DNA of 64,000 nt from CAWCUU01 sp963798855. GTDB lineage: Bacteria > Gemmatimonadota > Gemmatimonadetes > Longimicrobiales > RSA9. How positions within the stretch are numbered: position 1 is the first letter of the stretch; every line of letters begins with the position of its first letter. Shown here piece after piece: positions 24,920-36,880 of this stretch. A program made the position numbers and the translations under genes. The stretch spans positions 310,001 through 374,000 of the forward strand of contig CAWCUU010000002.1 of NCBI GenBank assembly GCA_963798855.1. Reading direction: 5' to 3'. The notes beneath the pieces were generated by a model. That model worked only from the letters and a program-made list of their open reading frames with translations. It ran no database searches and was not told the DNA's origin.

Positions 24920-27346
24920 CTATGCGACCGCGAAGTGAATGCGCTCGCCGAGCCGGCGGAAGTCCGCGATCCACGCGGCCGCCTCCTCGTCGCCCGACTC
25001 CGCCCGCTGCTGCATCTCGCGATACACGTCCGCGCGCAGCCGGTAGAAGCTGTTCTGCAGCTCCCATAGCGGGACCTCGAACGGGAGCTCGCCCGTCAGG
25101 CCGGCGAGCTGCCTCACCTTGCGGAGCAGCGACAGCTCCTGTGGATCCCGCTCGAGCTGCGCGCCGAGCCGCGCCAGCGTCCCGCTGAGCGCGAAGCCGA
25201 GACCGGCCGCATCCAGCGTAGCGTCCGCGACACGCGCCTCGCCGAGCGCCTCGCGCACCGCGTCCATCTCGACGTAGTCCTGCTCGAGCAGCTCGCGCAG
25301 GCGGTTGTTCAGCACGAAGTCCGCGGTGATGCGGAACGCCTTCGGCTGCGGCATCCGCAGGTCGGCGATGAAGCGCATCAGGATCGCGTTGTCGCCGTAG
25401 ACGCGCGCGAAGGCCTGCTCCGCTTCCTGGAGCGCGGCTGCGAGCACCCGGTCGAGGATGCGCCGCTGCTCGTCGCGGAAGAGCGTGCTGAGCGAATAGG
25501 TCGAGCCGCCGAAGAGCCGGTCGATCGCGCGCACGATGGCCGGCAGGTCCGCGCGCTGGAACGCCGCCGAGGCCTCGCTCAGCAGCGCGTTGTAGGAGTC
25601 CACGTCGCCGAACTCGCGGACGCCGCCGTACACGTTGTGATCGCCGAAGTGCGCGGCGGCGAAGGCCACGTCGATGGGCTCGCGCGTGATCGCGCTCGTG
25701 ATGGTCGCGCGTCCGACCACGATGCTCGAGCGGCCCGCGCTCCGCTCCTGCCGGTCCGCGACATCCACGTAGTAGCAGTAGACGCGCTCGCGCTCGCCGT
25801 GCCGCTCGAACAGCGACAGCACCGCGTAGTGCGCGGCGACCTTCGGCAGATCCACGATCGAGGGGCGCACATAGCTCTCGTAGATCTCGCGACCCGTGCC
25901 CTGCTCGGGGAGGTTGCTCTCCGCCCGCTGCAGCGCTTCCAGAAACGGCGTCTCCACGTCCGCGCCGAACAGCTCATGCGCGAGCTGCACCACCCTGCCC
26001 GCGTACTCGATCACCTGCACGGTCTCGATACCCGACAGCTCGTTGAAGAACCAGCCGCAGCTCGTGAACATCAGCATCGCGTGCCGCTGCACCTCGAGCA
26101 GCTTCAGCGCCCGCACCCGGTCGTCGGCGCCGAGCTCGCGCCGCGCGTGCGCAGCGAAGTAGCGGTCGAGCGAATCCGGCGAGCGATCCAGAACGACGCG
26201 GATGTAGGCATCGCGCGCCGCCCACGGATCCTCGAGCAGCTCCGCCGCGCCCTCTTCGTAGAGCGGGGCGACCGCGTCGCGGAGCCCGTCCAGCGCCTCG
26301 CGCAGCGGCCCGCGCCAGCGCTGGTTCCACCCCGGCTCGCCCCCCGTGTGGCATCCGCAGTCGGAGCGCCAGCGCTCGACACCGTGCGCGCAGCTCCACG
26401 ACGTGTCCTCGCTGATCTGCACCTCGTGCGTGGGGGGGTGGCGCTCGAGGTACTCACCGTAGTTCGTCAGCCGCACATCCTGGAGCCGCTCGATATGCTG
26501 CAGGGCGAACGCCACCGCCATCTCACCGTGCCTGTGGTGGTGCCCGTACGTCTCCCCGTCCGTCGCGATGTTGATGAGCTGCGGCCATTCGCGGCGATCG
26601 TCGAACGCGCCGACGAGCCGCTCGGCGTAGCGGATCCCGTTGTCCAGCAGCCCCTCGAACGCGACGCCGCGCGAGATCGGGCCGTCGTAGAAGAAGAGCG
26701 CGATCTCGCGTCCCGACGGCAGCCGCTGCAGGTAGGCGCGGGTAGGGTCGATGCTGCCGCCGCTCACGTCGCGCCACTGCTCGGCGCCGATCTCGCGTAC
26801 GCGCGCCGCCTGACCCGGCTCGAGCACGGTGAAGCGAATGCCGTGCTCGGCCAGCGCCTCGAGCGAGTCGATGTCCACGGCCGTCTCCGGCAGCCACATC
26901 CCTTCGGGGTCACGGCCGAAGCGGTGCCGGAAATCCTCGACGCCCCATGCGACCTGCGTGCGGCGGTCGCGTGAGTTCGCGAGCGGCATGATCATGTGGT
27001 TGTAACACTGAGCCAGCGCGTTGCCGTGGCCCGAGAAGCGCTCGCGGCTCGAGACATCCGCCTCCAGCACCAGCCGGTAGACCTCGGGCGCGTTCGGCTG
27101 CATCCATGCGAGCAGCGTCGGTCCGAAGTTGAAGCTGATCCGCTCGTAGTTGTTGACGATGCTGACGATGCGGTCGCGCGAGTCGAGGATGCGAGAGCTG
27201 GCGTTCGGACCGTAGCTTTCCGCCGTGACCCGCTCGTTCCAGTCGTGGTAGGGGTAGGCGGAGTCCTGCAGCTCGATCGCCTCGAGCCACGGGTTTTCTC
27301 GCGGCGGCTGGTAGAAGTGCCCATGGACACAGATGTAACGCGTCAT
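24920..27346 (-). CDS. GH57-type glycoside hydrolase with DUF3536
   Basis: 808 residues. The N-terminal GH57 (beta/alpha)7 barrel has VHGHFYQPPRENPWLEAIEL (conserved region 1), GMWLPETAVDIDSLEALAEH (the WLPE nucleophile region) and NIATDGETYGHHHRHGEMAV. The C-terminal half is DUF3536, seen in amylase- or branching-like GH57 proteins. It probably hydrolyses or transfers alpha-1,4-glucan; its exact specificity is unknown. ATG 27346 overlaps the treZ stop (ATGA). A longer upstream frame overlaps treZ and is rejected. Placement between treZ and treY suggests that it trims glucan chains to feed TreY, taking the place of the absent debranching enzyme TreX. Confidence 0.83.
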   Translation of the reverse strand: MTRYICVHGHFYQPPRENPWLEAIELQDSAYPYHDWNERVTAESYGPNASSRILDSRDRIVSIVNNYERISFNFGPTLLAWMQPNAPEVYRLVLEADVSSRERFSGHGNALAQCYNHMIMPLANSRDRRTQVAWGVEDFRHRFGRDPEGMWLPETAVDIDSLEALAEHGIRFTVLEPGQAARVREIGAEQWRDVSGGSIDPTRAYLQRLPSGREIALFFYDGPISRGVAFEGLLDNGIRYAERLVGAFDDRREWPQLINIATDGETYGHHHRHGEMAVAFALQHIERLQDVRLTNYGEYLERHPPTHEVQISEDTSWSCAHGVERWRSDCGCHTGGEPGWNQRWRGPLREALDGLRDAVAPLYEEGAAELLEDPWAARDAYIRVVLDRSPDSLDRYFAAHARRELGADDRVRALKLLEVQRHAMLMFTSCGWFFNELSGIETVQVIEYAGRVVQLAHELFGADVETPFLEALQRAESNLPEQGTGREIYESYVRPSIVDLPKVAAHYAVLSLFERHGERERVYCYYVDVADRQERSAGRSSIVVGRATITSAITREPIDVAFAAAHFGDHNVYGGVREFGDVDSYNALLSEASAAFQRADLPAIVRAIDRLFGGSTYSLSTLFRDEQRRILDRVLAAALQEAEQAFARVYGDNAILMRFIADLRMPQPKAFRITADFVLNNRLRELLEQDYVEMDAVREALGEARVADATLDAAGLGFALSGTLARLGAQLERDPQELSLLRKVRQLAGLTGELPFEVPLWELQNSFYRLRADVYREMQQRAESGDEEAAAWIADFRRLGERIHFAVA

Positions 27347-29220
27347 GCCCTCATCTGCGCACGATAGAGGAGCGCGGCCCGGGCCGGGAGCCGTAGGGCG
27401 ACGATGCCGTCCAATGCCAGCCGGTCCGGAGCCGCGGCGCCGGGGCCATCCCAGGCGCTCGCCGTGGAGTCCAGCACGAGCCGCCATTCGCCTTCCGGCA
27501 ACGGCAGCGACACGCTCCCGGCTTCCGCGGCGAAGCGGAGCACCATTGCAAGCGGGGCGCCAGAATCACGACCGAGCACGAGCAGCGCGCGCTCGGCCTC
27601 CAACGGCACCGCGTCGACCAGCTCCGCGGGTGGACGCTCCCGGTCGTAGAGTCCGCGCCTCAAGCGGATCAGCTCAGTGAGGTAGCGGCGCAGCGCGGCA
27701 CCTTGCCCCTCCGCCGACGCCGGTCCGGGCCGCGCGGCCGCGAACGTCTGCTCGGCCTGGGGGTCCGGCGGACCGCCGCTCCAGTCGAAAGCCGCGAACT
27801 CCTCCGCCCGCCCCCGCCGCACCGCCTCGACCAGCTCGGGATCGCCGTGGCTGATGAAGTAGGGGAAGGGCGCCGTCGCCGCGTGCTCCTCGCCCATGAA
27901 CAGCAGCGGCACGAACGGCGAGAGCAGGACGGCAGCGGCCGCGACTTTGATCGATTCGAAGTCCGTCAGCTCGGTCAGCCGCTCGCCGCTCATCCGGTTG
28001 CCGACCTGGTCGTGATTCTGCGCGAAGACAATGAAACGCTTCGCTGGGACTCCCGCCGGCGAGCGACCATGGCGGCGCCCGCGATAGGCGGAGCGCTCTC
28101 CCGTGTAAACGTAACCATCGGTGAACGCCCGCCCCAGCTCCGCTACGCGTCCGAAGTCCTGATAGTAGCCCGTCCGCTCGCCGGTGAGCAGCGCGTGCAG
28201 CGCGTGGTGGAAATCATCGGACCATTGCGCGTCGAGCCCGTAGCCGCCCGCCTCGACTCCACGGATCAGGCGGGGATCGTTCGCATCGCTTTCGGCGATG
28301 ATCTCGATCCGACGGTTACGGCGGGCGGCCTCCGCATGCACCCGCTCGGCCAGCTCCTGCAGGAACGGGTACGCGGAGGCGTCCATGATCGCGTGTACGG
28401 CATCGAGGCGGAGGCCGTCAATGCGGCAGTCCAGCGTCCAGTGCAGCGCGCTCTCGATGAAGAAGCGGCGCACCTCGTCCGCGTGAGCGCCGTCGAAGTT
28501 CAGCGCCTCGCCCCAGGGCGTGCAATAGCGGCCGGTGAAGTACGGGCCGTAGTCCCGCAGGTAGGCGCCCTCCGGGCCAAGGTGATTGTAGACGACGTCG
28601 AGCACCACCGCCATCTCCAGCCGGTGCGCCGCGTCCACGAAGCGACGCAGGCCGTCGATGCCGCCGTAGGAGCTCTGGGCGGCGAACGGATACGCGCCGT
28701 CGTATCCCCAGTTGCGCGAGCCAGGGAACTGCGCGATCGGCATCAGCTCGACCGCGTTCACTCCGAGCTCGGCGAGGTCGGGCAGCCGCGCCGCCGCGGC
28801 GTCGAAGGTACCCTCGGCCGTCCACGTGCCAATGTGGAGCTCGTACAGCACCCAGTCGGCCAGGCCCGGCACCCGCCACGTGTCGGAGCTCCAGGGAAAA
28901 GTCGGATCCACCACCGCCGACGGACCGTGAACGCCGAGCGGCTGCGTCCGCGACGCCGGGTCCGGCCGCTCCGTCTCCCCGTCCAGCCGGAACCGATAGA
29001 GCGCGCCCGGCGAGACGCGCTCGATCAACGCAGCGTGATAGCCGCGCGATTCCGGAGCGAGGCGCTCCAGTCGCTCCTCCGGCTCGATCAGGTGCACGTC
29101 CACGCGCTCGATGTCCGGAGCCCAGACGCGGAACTGGCAGGCGTCCCCGACCGGCGTGGCGCCGATGCGCTCGTCGAGGCGGAGGCCGTCGCCTTCCGGA
29201 CGGAGGCCAACCACCGCCAA
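27343..29220 (-). CDS. treZ: Malto-oligosyltrehalose trehalohydrolase
   Basis: 625 residues, a normal TreZ. An N-terminal CBM48/E-set (CQFRVWAPDIERVDVHLIEP) is followed by the GH13 barrel: LADWVLYELHIGTWTAEGTF, DVVYNHLGPEGAYLRDYGPY, DGLRLDAVHAIMD (nucleophile Asp), IEIIAESDANDPRLIRGVEA (acid/base Glu), FAQNHDQVGNRMSGERL. It releases trehalose from the maltooligosyl trehalose made by TreY. Start is TTG 29220, supported by GGAGGG ending about 6 nt upstream; no ATG competes. It lies 1 bp after the glgB stop and overlaps the next gene by 4 bp. Confidence 0.93.
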   Translation of the reverse strand: MAVVGLRPEGDGLRLDERIGATPVGDACQFRVWAPDIERVDVHLIEPEERLERLAPESRGYHAALIERVSPGALYRFRLDGETERPDPASRTQPLGVHGPSAVVDPTFPWSSDTWRVPGLADWVLYELHIGTWTAEGTFDAAAARLPDLAELGVNAVELMPIAQFPGSRNWGYDGAYPFAAQSSYGGIDGLRRFVDAAHRLEMAVVLDVVYNHLGPEGAYLRDYGPYFTGRYCTPWGEALNFDGAHADEVRRFFIESALHWTLDCRIDGLRLDAVHAIMDASAYPFLQELAERVHAEAARRNRRIEIIAESDANDPRLIRGVEAGGYGLDAQWSDDFHHALHALLTGERTGYYQDFGRVAELGRAFTDGYVYTGERSAYRGRRHGRSPAGVPAKRFIVFAQNHDQVGNRMSGERLTELTDFESIKVAAAAVLLSPFVPLLFMGEEHAATAPFPYFISHGDPELVEAVRRGRAEEFAAFDWSGGPPDPQAEQTFAAARPGPASAEGQGAALRRYLTELIRLRRGLYDRERPPAELVDAVPLEAERALLVLGRDSGAPLAMVLRFAAEAGSVSLPLPEGEWRLVLDSTASAWDGPGAAAPDRLALDGIVALRLPARAALLYRAQMRA

Positions 29221-29221
29221 G

Positions 29222-31310
<2,089 letters not shown>

Positions 31311-31321
<11 letters not shown>

Positions 31322-33425
31322 GTGCAACCCCGCTTTCTCTCGCGCGACCGAGCCGCTCCAGGGCGACCCCGACCGCTTCGATTCCACTCCACTCATCGAG
31401 CGCGTGCGCCGCTCGCCTCCGCCAGTTCGGCCGCTCCCGCCACGTCCCGGGTACGTTCTGCGGCCGAGTCTCGCCCCAAAGGTCCTCGACGCTCGCGAGC
31501 ACGATCTCGGCCTCGCTCCTGCCCAGCACGGCGAGCAGCGCGGGCAGCACCGCCGCCGCGTCGTCGCCACGGCCCAGCAACCCCTCCGCTCGCAGCCACG
31601 CGACCAGCGCATCTCGCTGCTCGCGCCGCCGGTCCCGCTCGATCCCCGCCTGCTCGTCGTCCAGCCAGCCGAGCTCCCGACGCTCCTCGATGTCGAGGCC
31701 CTGCCAGAACGCCGCGAACGGTGGCATGTCGTGCGTGTTCAGCGACGCCACCGCGTGGTGCGGCACCGCGCCGAGCCCCGAGGTCGGGTCGCCCGTCAGC
31801 TCGAACTGCGCCACGTACATGCGACGCACGCCGTGCCGCTTCATCGCGCTCCGCACCGCCCCCGGTACCGTGCCGAGGTCCTCACCGACGATGACCGCCG
31901 AGTGGCGCCGCGACTCGAGGGTGAGGATCGCGTACAGCTCCTCGGCCCGGTAGCGAACGTAGACGCCATCGATCGGCTCGCGCCCCTGCGGCACCCAGAA
32001 CAACCGGTGCAGCGACATCACGTGGTCGAGCCGCAGCGCGCCCGCGTGGCGGAGATGATTCCGCACGGCCGCGATGAAGTAGCCGTAGCCACGCTCGCGC
32101 AGTGTCGTCGGCTTGAGCGGCGGGAATCCCCAACTCTGGCCCTTCGCGAGGAACGGATCCGGCGGAGCGCCCGCCGCCACGTCCAGCGCGAACAGCTCCG
32201 TGTTCGCCCACACATCGAAGCCGTCGGGGTGCACGCCGAGCGGCATGTCGAGGTAGAGCCGCACGCCTCGTTCCGCCGCGGCGGCGGCGGTGTCCCGCAA
32301 TTGTCGGTCGAGCAGCTGCTGGGTGTACAGGTGGCGACGATAGTCGGCCGCGTCGTAGTCGCCCGTACCGACCTCGCCATCGCGCAGCCCGGCGGGCCAC
32401 GTCGACCACGGCACGCGACGCCGGTCCAGCACCGCGCGGAAGCGTGCGTAACGCTCGGCCTGCGGCGAGGCGCGCAGGAACGCGAGCATCTCCGGCCCCT
32501 CCTCGCCGCCGGCCTCGAAGAAGCAGCGGGCGAGCGGCTCCAGCACCGCCGCCTTGTCGCGTGCCTCCTGGGCGTAGTCGACGATCGGTGAGTCGCGGCG
32601 GCCGGCGAGCCTGCGACCCAGTGACGAGGACGCCAGCAGCGCCTGCGCGGTCGGGCACGAGTCGAGCTCGGGGGCCCTGCTCGGGTCGAGAAAGATCTCG
32701 CTCCAGAACAGCCGGCTCGCGGGCGAGTACGGGCTCGGCTCGAAGGGCGTGCCGAGCAGGGTGGCGAGCAGGGGCAGCGTCGCCACGTAGCGGCCGCCGC
32801 GGTCGCCGACCCACCGCGCGAACGCGAGCAGATCGGTCAGGTCTCCGGCCCCCCAGCCCCGCCGCGTGCGCAGCGCATGCAGGGGCAGGAATGCGCCCCA
32901 CGACCGGTCGTGCTCCGGGTCGCTCGCGCGCAGCGGCGAGGAGATCACCAGCGCGTCGTAGGTCGCGCCCGCGACCAGGACGCGCAGACGGTGGTAGCCG
33001 AGGGGGATGTCCCCGGGGAGCAGCACGCGCTCCGCCACCCTGGCCTGGCCCTCGACCGTCGTCGTCGCGCGGGACAGCAGCCTCACGTCTTCGAGCGCCC
33101 ACTCGAGAACGCCGCCGTCCTCCTGCTCGAGCCGGAAGAGCGGCCGGGATGATGATTCCGGCCGCCGCAGCGAGAGCGGCGAGAGCCGACCGTCCCACGC
33201 CACGATCACCGGCGGCACGCCGCGGCTCCACAGGTCGAGCCGCCGCAGCCGCAGCGCGTCTTCGATGTCCGTCCGGGACTGCACCGGCGCGTCGAGCGAG
33301 CGCAGCACATCCAGCAACGCGTCATCCGAGGCACTGCGGAGCCGATTCTCGATGTCGTAGTACCCGGGCTGAACCCCGTAGAGGCGGGCGAGGCGGCGCA
33401 GCGCGCGTCCGGCGGGCTGACTCAT
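31311..33425 (-). CDS. malQ: 4-alpha-glucanotransferase (amylomaltase)
   Basis: 704 residues, GH77 of the long bacterial MalQ type with an N-terminal extra domain (about 1-150). Key segments: SWGAFLPLHALRTRRGWGAG, SPYSPASRLFWSEIFLD, LRLDHVMSLHRLFWVP (nucleophile Asp), AVIVGEDLGTVPGAVRSAMK (acid/base Glu), SLNTHDMPPFAAFWQG. It disproportionates alpha-1,4-glucans, recycling short maltodextrins from TreY, TreZ and GlgB action. ATG 33425 has GAGGTG about 5 nt upstream and lies 15 bp after the treS-mak stop. Confidence 0.92.
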
Positions 33426-33440
33426 CGGGCACCTCGCACG

Positions 33441-36400
33441 TCAGCGATCCGCCAGGAGCTGCAGCAGGCCCCGGGCCGGAATCACGAGCCAGTCCGGCCG
33501 ATTGTTCAGCTCGTAGCCGACCTCGTAGACGGCCTTCTCGAGCAGATAGGTGTCCAGCAGCGTGACGAGCTCGGTCTCGTCCTGCGGCACCACGGTGCTG
33601 CCGCGCACGGTCTGCAGGTATCCGGAGAGAAACGCGGCCGAGACCCAGCCGTACCACAGCCGCACGTACGGCTCCAGCGCCGCGTCGTCGCTCTCACGCA
33701 GCACGCCGGAGCGCCGTCCCTCGAAGCGGGCCGTGTACGCGGCGTAGTGGAAGGAGCGGAGCATCCCCGCGACGTCGCGCAGCGGAGATCGCTTCATGCG
33801 GCGCTCCGACAGCGGACGCGCGGGCTCACCCTCGAAGTCCGTGATGACGAAGTCCTTCCCCGTATACAGGACCTGGCCGAGATGGTAGTCGCCGTGAGTC
33901 CGTATGCGCACGGTCTCCAGCCGCTCGCCCATCACGCCGCGGAACCGCTCGAGCAGCAGGTCCTCGGCGGCGAGCACTGCTTCGATCTCCGGTACCTCGC
34001 GCTGCAGCTGCTCGCGGCGCGCGCCGAGCGCCTGCATGACGTTGCCCGTCAGGTTACGCATCGACTGGTAGAGCGAGCGCTGATAGAAGCCGTTGAAGCG
34101 CTCGGGCGCGAAGGCCGGGTCGTCCAGCTCGCCGGCGAGAACCAGGTGCATGTCGGCGGTGCGGCGGCCGAGCATGCGCGCCATCTCGAGATACGCCCCG
34201 ATCAGGTCCCGCGCCGATGTCGGCACCTTCGCGCCCGCGAGCCGGATCAGCGAGCGAGCGTTGACCGGCGGGGGCCGCGGCGCCCTGTCCTGCTTCGCCT
34301 GCACCTGCTCGTAGTACACGCGCAACTCGTCCAGCGTGAGCTTCCACGCGTCGCCCTCGTTCGGCACGTATTCCTGCAGGATCGCCAGCGTGCGCGGCTC
34401 GCCCGGGCGGTCCTCCCGCGAATACTCGATCCAACCGGCGACGCCAGGCGAGCTCGGGAAGCGACGCTCAGTCAGGAAGCGACCCAGCTCGAGGTCCAGG
34501 CTCACTCCGGCCTCCAGACGGCGGAACAGCTTCAGCGCCCAGCGGTCGCCGTACGTGATCGAGGTGTTGCTCTGCTCGCCACGATGCACGTTCGGCTGTA
34601 CTCCCGGCTCGCCCCGCTCCGCGAGCCGGTCGTACGCCGCCGTCGTGTGCGCCTCCAGCTTCCCGTGGATGCCATTCAGGTGATGGCGTGTGGTGATCTC
34701 GCGCAGCAGCGCATCGGCCACCGCCTGCTGATAGACGGCGTCGAAGAGCACGCCCGGCCGCTCCTGCCCACCCAGACGCAGCCTCGCGACCACCGCCTGC
34801 GGGTGCTCGCCGAGCACCGCCTCGAGTCGCGGCTCGTACGCCAGTGGCAGCACGTACGTGTCGGCCTCGCCGTCCACGAACTCCGTACGCACGAGGGCCA
34901 GCACCGCGAGCGGCACACGATCGAATGCGATGACGTCATCGATCGTCACGCTCCGGATCGAGCGCGCCTTGCCCCGGAACCAGCGCTGCGAGCGCAGGTA
35001 GCTCGGCAGAAGCGCCTCCAGGCTCTCGCAGCTCCGTCCGCGGAAAACGTTCTGCCACTCCCCGTCCACCTCGAGCATGGTCTCGCTCGCGCGCGCCGCC
35101 TCCAGCCGGATCCGCTCCCGTCGCGCCGACTCCGGCACGATCGAGAACCAGTAGAAGGTGTGCGGCCCGAGCGTGAGGAAGTATTCCGACTCGCCGATCG
35201 GCGGGAATTCGGTCTGGCCGAACAGCTCGACCGGAACGGAGCCGATGTGCCGCGACAGGTCCAGCCCGACGTATTGCGTGAAGCGCGAGAGGTTCACCAC
35301 CACGAGCAGCCGCTCGTCCTCGTACTCGCGGATGAATGCCAGAACCTTGCGGTTCTCGGGGTGCAGGAACTCGATGGTGCCGCGGCCGAACGCGCGGTAA
35401 TGCTTGCGCATGCGGATCAGCCGGCGCATCCACCACAGCAGAGAGGAAGGGCTGTTCTCCTGAGCCTCCACGTTCACGGACTCGTAATGGTACTCCGGGT
35501 CCGTGATCACCGGCAGGTAGAGCTTCTGCGGGTTCGCACGGGAAAAGCCGGCGTTCCGATCCCCGCTCCACTGCATCGGCGTACGCACGCCGTTCCGGTC
35601 GCCGAGGTAGATGTTGTCGCCCATGCCGATCTCGTCGCCATAATAGACGACGGGCGCGCCGGGCAACGCGAGCAGCAGGCTGTTCATCAGCTCGATCTTG
35701 CGCCGGTCGTTGCCGAGCAGCGGCGCCAGGCGACGCCGGATGCCGAGGTTGATGCGAGCCCGCGGGTCCTCCGCGTAGACACGGTACATGTAGTCTCGCT
35801 CCTCGTCCGTCACCATCTCGAGCGTCAGCTCGTCGTGGTTGCGCAGGAAGATCGCCCACTGCGCCGTCGGTGGGATCTCCGGCGTCTGCTTCAGGATGTC
35901 GATGATCGGGAAGCGATCCTCCATGCGTACCGCCATGAACAGCCGCGGCATGAGCGGGAAGTGGAAGTTCATGTGGCACTCGTCGCCATCGCCGAAATAC
36001 GCGGCGGCGTCCTCCGGCCACTGGTTCGCCTCCGCGAGCAGCATCCGGTCGGAGAAACGCGAGTCCAGGTGCGCCCGCAGCTCCTTCAGCACACGGTGAG
36101 TCTCCGGCAGGTTCTCGCAGCTCGTCCCCTCGCGCTCAACCAGATACGGGATCGCGTCCAACCGCATCCCGTCCACCCCCATGTCGAACCACTCATCCAT
36201 CACCCGGTGTACCGCCTCGCGGACCGCCGGGTTGTCGTAGTTCAGATCCGGCTGGTGCGAGTAGAAGCGGTGCCAGAAATACGCCTTCGCGACCGGATCC
36301 CAGGCCCAGTTCGAGTGCTCGAAGTCCTTGAAGATGATGCGCGCGTCCTGGTACTTCTCCGGAGTGTCGCTCCAAACGTAGAACTCCCGCTCCGGACTGT

Positions 36401-36776
36401 CCGCCGGCGCCCGCCGCGCCCGCTGGAACCACGGGTGCTGGTCCGACGTGTGATTCACCACCAGCTCCGTGATCACGCGCAGCCCCCGCTCGTGCGCCTC
36501 GTTCAGGAAGGCACGGAAGTCTCCCACCGTGCCGTACAGCGGGTGGATGCCCGTGTAGTCCGCGATGTCGTAGCCGTCGTCCTTCAGCGGCGAGGGATAG
36601 AAGGGCAGCAGCCACAACGCGGTGACGCCCAGCTCCTGAAGGTAGTCCAGCTTCTGCCGCAGCCCGCGGAAATCCCCGATCCCGTCGTCCGCGCTGTCGA
36701 AGAACGCCTTCACGTGCAGCTGGTAGATGATCCCGTCCTTGTACCAGAGCGGATCATCCGTGCCCTCAAAGTTCAT
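33441..36776 (-). CDS. treS: Trehalose synthase/maltokinase fusion (TreS-Mak)
   Basis: 1111 residues. About 1-560 is TreS (GH13), interconverting trehalose and maltose: YQLHVKAFFDSADDGIGDFR, DGMRLDAIPYLVEREGTSCE (nucleophile Asp), MLLAEANQWPEDAAAYFGDG (acid/base Glu), FLRNHDELTLEMV. About 570-1111 is maltokinase (Mak/Pep2), which phosphorylates maltose to maltose 1-phosphate: TRHHLNGIHGKLEAHTTAAY, HGDYHLGQVLYTGKDF and VITDFEGEPARPLSERRMKR, the phosphotransferase catalytic and metal motifs. Fused TreS-Mak proteins are known in GlgE-pathway bacteria. It lies directly after glgE, which uses the product. ATG 36776 has no clear ribosome-binding site. Confidence 0.94.
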   Translation of the reverse strand: MNFEGTDDPLWYKDGIIYQLHVKAFFDSADDGIGDFRGLRQKLDYLQELGVTALWLLPFYPSPLKDDGYDIADYTGIHPLYGTVGDFRAFLNEAHERGLRVITELVVNHTSDQHPWFQRARRAPADSPEREFYVWSDTPEKYQDARIIFKDFEHSNWAWDPVAKAYFWHRFYSHQPDLNYDNPAVREAVHRVMDEWFDMGVDGMRLDAIPYLVEREGTSCENLPETHRVLKELRAHLDSRFSDRMLLAEANQWPEDAAAYFGDGDECHMNFHFPLMPRLFMAVRMEDRFPIIDILKQTPEIPPTAQWAIFLRNHDELTLEMVTDEERDYMYRVYAEDPRARINLGIRRRLAPLLGNDRRKIELMNSLLLALPGAPVVYYGDEIGMGDNIYLGDRNGVRTPMQWSGDRNAGFSRANPQKLYLPVITDPEYHYESVNVEAQENSPSSLLWWMRRLIRMRKHYRAFGRGTIEFLHPENRKVLAFIREYEDERLLVVVNLSRFTQYVGLDLSRHIGSVPVELFGQTEFPPIGESEYFLTLGPHTFYWFSIVPESARRERIRLEAARASETMLEVDGEWQNVFRGRSCESLEALLPSYLRSQRWFRGKARSIRSVTIDDVIAFDRVPLAVLALVRTEFVDGEADTYVLPLAYEPRLEAVLGEHPQAVVARLRLGGQERPGVLFDAVYQQAVADALLREITTRHHLNGIHGKLEAHTTAAYDRLAERGEPGVQPNVHRGEQSNTSITYGDRWALKLFRRLEAGVSLDLELGRFLTERRFPSSPGVAGWIEYSREDRPGEPRTLAILQEYVPNEGDAWKLTLDELRVYYEQVQAKQDRAPRPPPVNARSLIRLAGAKVPTSARDLIGAYLEMARMLGRRTADMHLVLAGELDDPAFAPERFNGFYQRSLYQSMRNLTGNVMQALGARREQLQREVPEIEAVLAAEDLLLERFRGVMGERLETVRIRTHGDYHLGQVLYTGKDFVITDFEGEPARPLSERRMKRSPLRDVAGMLRSFHYAAYTARFEGRRSGVLRESDDAALEPYVRLWYGWVSAAFLSGYLQTVRGSTVVPQDETELVTLLDTYLLEKAVYEVGYELNNRPDWLVIPARGLLQLLADR

Positions 36777-36799
36777 GTCAATTGTCGTCTGCGAGTCGA

Positions 36800-36880
36800 T
36801 TGCCTCGGCGCCCGCCTCAGCCCGCTGCCTTCAGCGCCTGCCTTCAACGCCTGGTTCAACGCCTGCCTTCAGCGCCTCAA
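36800..36880. repeat. GGCGTTGAA/GGCGCTGAA repeat between glgE and treS
   Basis: Read on the minus strand, about five units GGCG(C/T)TGAA(G/C)(G/C)CA follow the glgE stop in the 100-bp gap before treS. It is a variant (TGAA for TGAC) of the family at 6232, 9428, 10411 and 60925. Confidence 0.65.
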